From the NCBI RefSeq assembly GCF_003122325.1, contig NZ_QFBC01000005.1, positions 62,001 to 126,000 of the forward strand: a stretch of 64,000 nt of DNA, read 5' to 3'. Position numbers and translations under genes: made by a program. The notes beneath the pieces were generated by a model. That model was not told the DNA's origin, ran no database searches, and saw nothing but the letters and a program-made list of their open reading frames with translations. How positions within the stretch are numbered: the stretch's first letter is position 1; the number at the start of each line of letters is the position of its first letter. This DNA is from Rhizobium album (GTDB taxonomy: Bacteria > Pseudomonadota > Alphaproteobacteria > Rhizobiales > Rhizobiaceae). Positions 61,974-64,000 of the stretch are shown piece after piece.

Positions 61974-62882
61974 TCAACCCCACAGCGCCTTGCGGACATG
62001 CGCCGGCCAATCCTTGACGTCGAGACCGTGATGGGCAAACAGCGCCAGCGCGATGCGCTCCAGGCCGAAACCGACGCAGGCGGTATGCGCCGTGCTGCCG
62101 TCCTCCAGCTCCAGGCCCCATTTGGTGCCGAAGGCATCCTGGTGGTAGTTGAAGCTCATGCAGGCGGTCGGCTTGGCGGCCGAGGTCACCGGGATCAAAA
62201 GCTCGAACTTCAGGTTCTGGTCGCGCTGGTTGTTGGCCAGCATGCGGCCGGCGCGGCCGAAGAACGGGTCGTTGGCGACGTCGATCTCGACGGTCAGGCC
62301 AACGGCATCCATCATCTGCACGCCGCGATCCATCCAGCGCTGGCGGAAATCGGTGACGTGGTCCTGCGTGCCCATGCAGACATATTCGCGCATGCGGAAC
62401 AGTTGCTGGCGGGCCGGATCGGTGGAAGGCTCGTGGCGGAAGCAGTAGGACTGCAGGTCGTAGAGCCCGCCTTCCGCCGGCAAGCGGCCACGCTTGGCGA
62501 CCGTCGGATACAGCGGATAGCAGGCAGCCGGCGTCAGGACGATGTCGGTCGCCTTCTGCTCGCCCGTCCAGTCGCCGCCCTCATCCATGCACTTCATCAG
62601 GCTGACATGGTCGAGTTCGCAGCCGCAGAAGGAATGTACCGTGCCGGCGAGCTGCGGAAAGCTCTTCATGTAACCGCTCTTCTCGAAATAGGCGCGGTTC
62701 ATGCCGGGCGGGAAACGAATGGCTTCTGCGCCATCGGCACCGCCGAAACGGTCGATCAGGCGCTCGAAAGCAGCGATCACGTCTTCGAACTGGCCGCTGC
62801 GGCCATAAAGGCCTTCGACGCCCGTGTCGATGAGAAGACCGGCTTCGAAAAGGCGGTCGAGAAACGATACCTGCATATCCAT
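61974..62882 (-). CDS. Amino acid:[acyl-carrier-protein] ligase (class II synthetase-like)
   Basis: A 302-residue homologue of the catalytic core of archaeal-type seryl-tRNA synthetase, without the tRNA-binding arm. Motif 2 is in [11 protein letters not shown], motif 3 in [16 protein letters not shown], and zinc-binding residues lie in CGCELDHVS. In Bradyrhizobium and Agrobacterium such proteins load glycine or alanine on the phosphopantetheine of a small carrier protein. It starts 4 bases after the dehydrogenase gene. The carrier protein gene is not in the window and is expected just to the right. Confidence 0.92.
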   Translation of the reverse strand: MDMQVSFLDRLFEAGLLIDTGVEGLYGRSGQFEDVIAAFERLIDRFGGADGAEAIRFPPGMNRAYFEKSGYMKSFPQLAGTVHSFCGCELDHVSLMKCMDEGGDWTGEQKATDIVLTPAACYPLYPTVAKRGRLPAEGGLYDLQSYCFRHEPSTDPARQQLFRMREYVCMGTQDHVTDFRQRWMDRGVQMMDAVGLTVEIDVANDPFFGRAGRMLANNQRDQNLKFELLIPVTSAAKPTACMSFNYHQDAFGTKWGLELEDGSTAHTACVGFGLERIALALFAHHGLDVKDWPAHVRKALWG

Positions 62883-62886
62883 GGTC

Positions 62887-64000
62887 TTACCCCAATAGGC
62901 TCGTGTCGAGTTTGTGGACGAGCAGCATGGTCGACATGTTGCTCAGGATGCGGTCGTTGGAAATCATCAGCTGCGCCGAATGGGCGTCGCGCAGATGCCG
63001 GCCGAGGCTGAAAGGCGTGCCGTTCTTGTAGCCCATGATGCCGCAGATCAGCATCGCATGGTTGACGATCGGCAGGATCATCTCCGACGAGCAGATCTTG
63101 ACGCCGTTCATCGCCACGGAGAACCCCATGGAGGCCAGCTTGTCCGGATCGTCCTTGGCGTCTTCATAGGCTTTCAGGCCGGCAACGACGTTGGAGCGCA
63201 ATGTCTGCAGCATGTTGGACAGTTCCGCCAGGCGCAGGGCTCCCGGCGGCATGGCGCCCGGCGACTTGCGTGCGGCGGCGCGGACGAAAGCCTGCGCGCG
63301 GGAGACGGCATCGGCGGCAATGCCGTGCCAGACGCCGCTCCACAGAAGATGCGACGCCGCCAGCATCGATTGCGCAGCGATTTCCGCAAAAGGTTTCGGG
63401 AAGATCTGCTCGGCCGGCGCCGTTCCCTTGAACAGGAAACCGTCGGAGCAGGTGCCGCGCATGCCGAGCGTATCCCAGACATGCGTCTTCTCGAGCGTAT
63501 ATTGCTCCTTAAGGAAGACAGTCATCACCTGGTCGGAGGATGCGGCCTCCGGGTTGGACCGCGAGGTAATCAGGATCGCATCGGCATAATCGCCGTAGGA
63601 GATGACAGTCGCATCCTTTTCGAGATGGCAGACGCCGTCCTTCACCGTGATGGCGCAGATGGAATTGCGCAGGTTGCCGCCGATGCCGCCTTCGGTCGTC
63701 GCCGAGCCGAGCAGCAGTTGTTCATCGGCGACGCGGCGCATGAAGGCCGTGTGCCAGGCGCTTTCGCTGCCGTGCTGCACCAGGCTGGACAGCTTGATGT
63801 GGTGCATGGCGAACACCATGGCGCTGGCCGCGCAGGCCTGCCCCAGGATCGAGCAAAGCTCGGCGATCTTGGAAAAATCCGCGTCTTCGCCGCCATGGCT
63901 GCGTGCAATCTGGATGCCGAGCAGCCGCTCGGCGATCATCGCATCGACGGCCTCCCGGGGGAAACGTCCCGCCGCATCGACCGCATCGGCATGTTTGGCC
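62887..64000 (-). CDS. Acyl-CoA dehydrogenase family protein (N-terminus outside the window)
   Basis: At least 371 residues of an acyl-CoA-dehydrogenase-fold flavoprotein; the frame is open to the right edge ([13 protein letters not shown] is already readable upstream of the first ATG at 63939), so the true start lies outside. [17 protein letters not shown] replaces the usual TEPGAGSD motif, and [15 protein letters not shown] is typical of the fold. It could oxidise an aminoacyl or acyl group held on the carrier protein, as flavoproteins do on prolyl carriers; this is inferred from its coupling to the ligase gene. Confidence 0.85.
   Translation of the reverse strand, partial: AKHADAVDAAGRFPREAVDAMIAERLLGIQIARSHGGEDADFSKIAELCSILGQACAASAMVFAMHHIKLSSLVQHGSESAWHTAFMRRVADEQLLLGSATTEGGIGGNLRNSICAITVKDGVCHLEKDATVISYGDYADAILITSRSNPEAASSDQVMTVFLKEQYTLEKTHVWDTLGMRGTCSDGFLFKGTAPAEQIFPKPFAEIAAQSMLAASHLLWSGVWHGIAADAVSRAQAFVRAAARKSPGAMPPGALRLAELSNMLQTLRSNVVAGLKAYEDAKDDPDKLASMGFSVAMNGVKICSSEMILPIVNHAMLICGIMGYKNGTPFSLGRHLRDAHSAQLMISNDRILSNMSTMLLVHKLDTSLLG

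Overview
The window is a GC-rich, tightly packed stretch of alphaproteobacterial DNA, most likely from the Rhizobiaceae (Rhizobium, Agrobacterium, Ensifer or a relative). The grounds are the rhizobial gene families present: a RepA/RepB partition pair with a parS-type palindrome, the glxBCD-glnT cluster, an aminoacyl-carrier-protein ligase of the Bradyrhizobium type, and an alpha-2-macroglobulin gene next to pbpC. I saw no rRNA, tRNA, CRISPR array or insertion sequence. The replicon type (chromosome, chromid or megaplasmid) cannot be fixed, because the partition pair has no repC beside it.

Region 1-5.5 kb (+): the end of a type VI secretion operon. It holds tssF and tssG (baseplate), a methyltransferase with a methyltransferase-regulatory domain, and a short Hanks-type kinase with altered active-site residues. 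Region 5.4-11.6 kb: a partner-switching signalling module. On the minus strand are a degenerate HATPase protein, a STAS-methyltransferase fusion, a membrane SpoIIE phosphatase with HAMP, an intact HATPase kinase-like protein and a STAS protein, mostly joined by stop/start overlaps. A second, soluble SpoIIE phosphatase diverges from them. This is the most unusual part of the window: two phosphatases, two HATPases and two STAS domains, with one HATPase and one STAS domain having lost their key residues and that STAS domain fused to a methyltransferase.

Region 11.9-34.6 kb: envelope and housekeeping genes. These are a periplasmic alpha-2-macroglobulin with PBP1C, a HAD phosphatase, small membrane proteins, a GST, a flavoprotein, a small serine hydrolase, an SfnB-like acyl-CoA-dehydrogenase-fold enzyme convergent with an O-acetylhomoserine sulfhydrylase (a sulfur theme), a Tim44-domain protein, a PhnD-like binding protein without a signal peptide, an SDR, a LysR regulator divergent from glutaryl-CoA dehydrogenase, an IMPACT-family protein and a DUF4344 metallopeptidase-like protein.

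Region 34.7-46.5 kb: a three-part phospholipid acyltransferase (MFS + PlsC + acyl-ACP/CoA ligase) divergent from a TetR regulator; the orphan repA-repB pair with parS; and the branched-chain 2-oxoacid dehydrogenase operon (E1alpha, E1beta, E2, E3). Region 46.9-53.2 kb: an MgtC-family gene, then an operon reading glxB, glxC, glxD, glnT, purU. This matches N-methylglutamate synthase, gamma-glutamylmethylamide synthetase and formyl-THF deformylase, suggesting one-carbon or methylated-amine metabolism.

Region 53.5-64 kb: a glycan locus. On the plus strand are a GT4 glycosyltransferase, a Wzx-like flippase and a tandem alpha/beta-hydrolase with unusual nucleophile elbows. Facing it on the minus strand is an operon with an acyl-CoA dehydrogenase (cut by the window end), an amino acid:[carrier protein] ligase, a DUF1839 protein and a GH2 glycosidase. 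Together they could be a system that loads an amino acid on a carrier protein and attaches it, or a product of it, to an exported polysaccharide; that step is inference.
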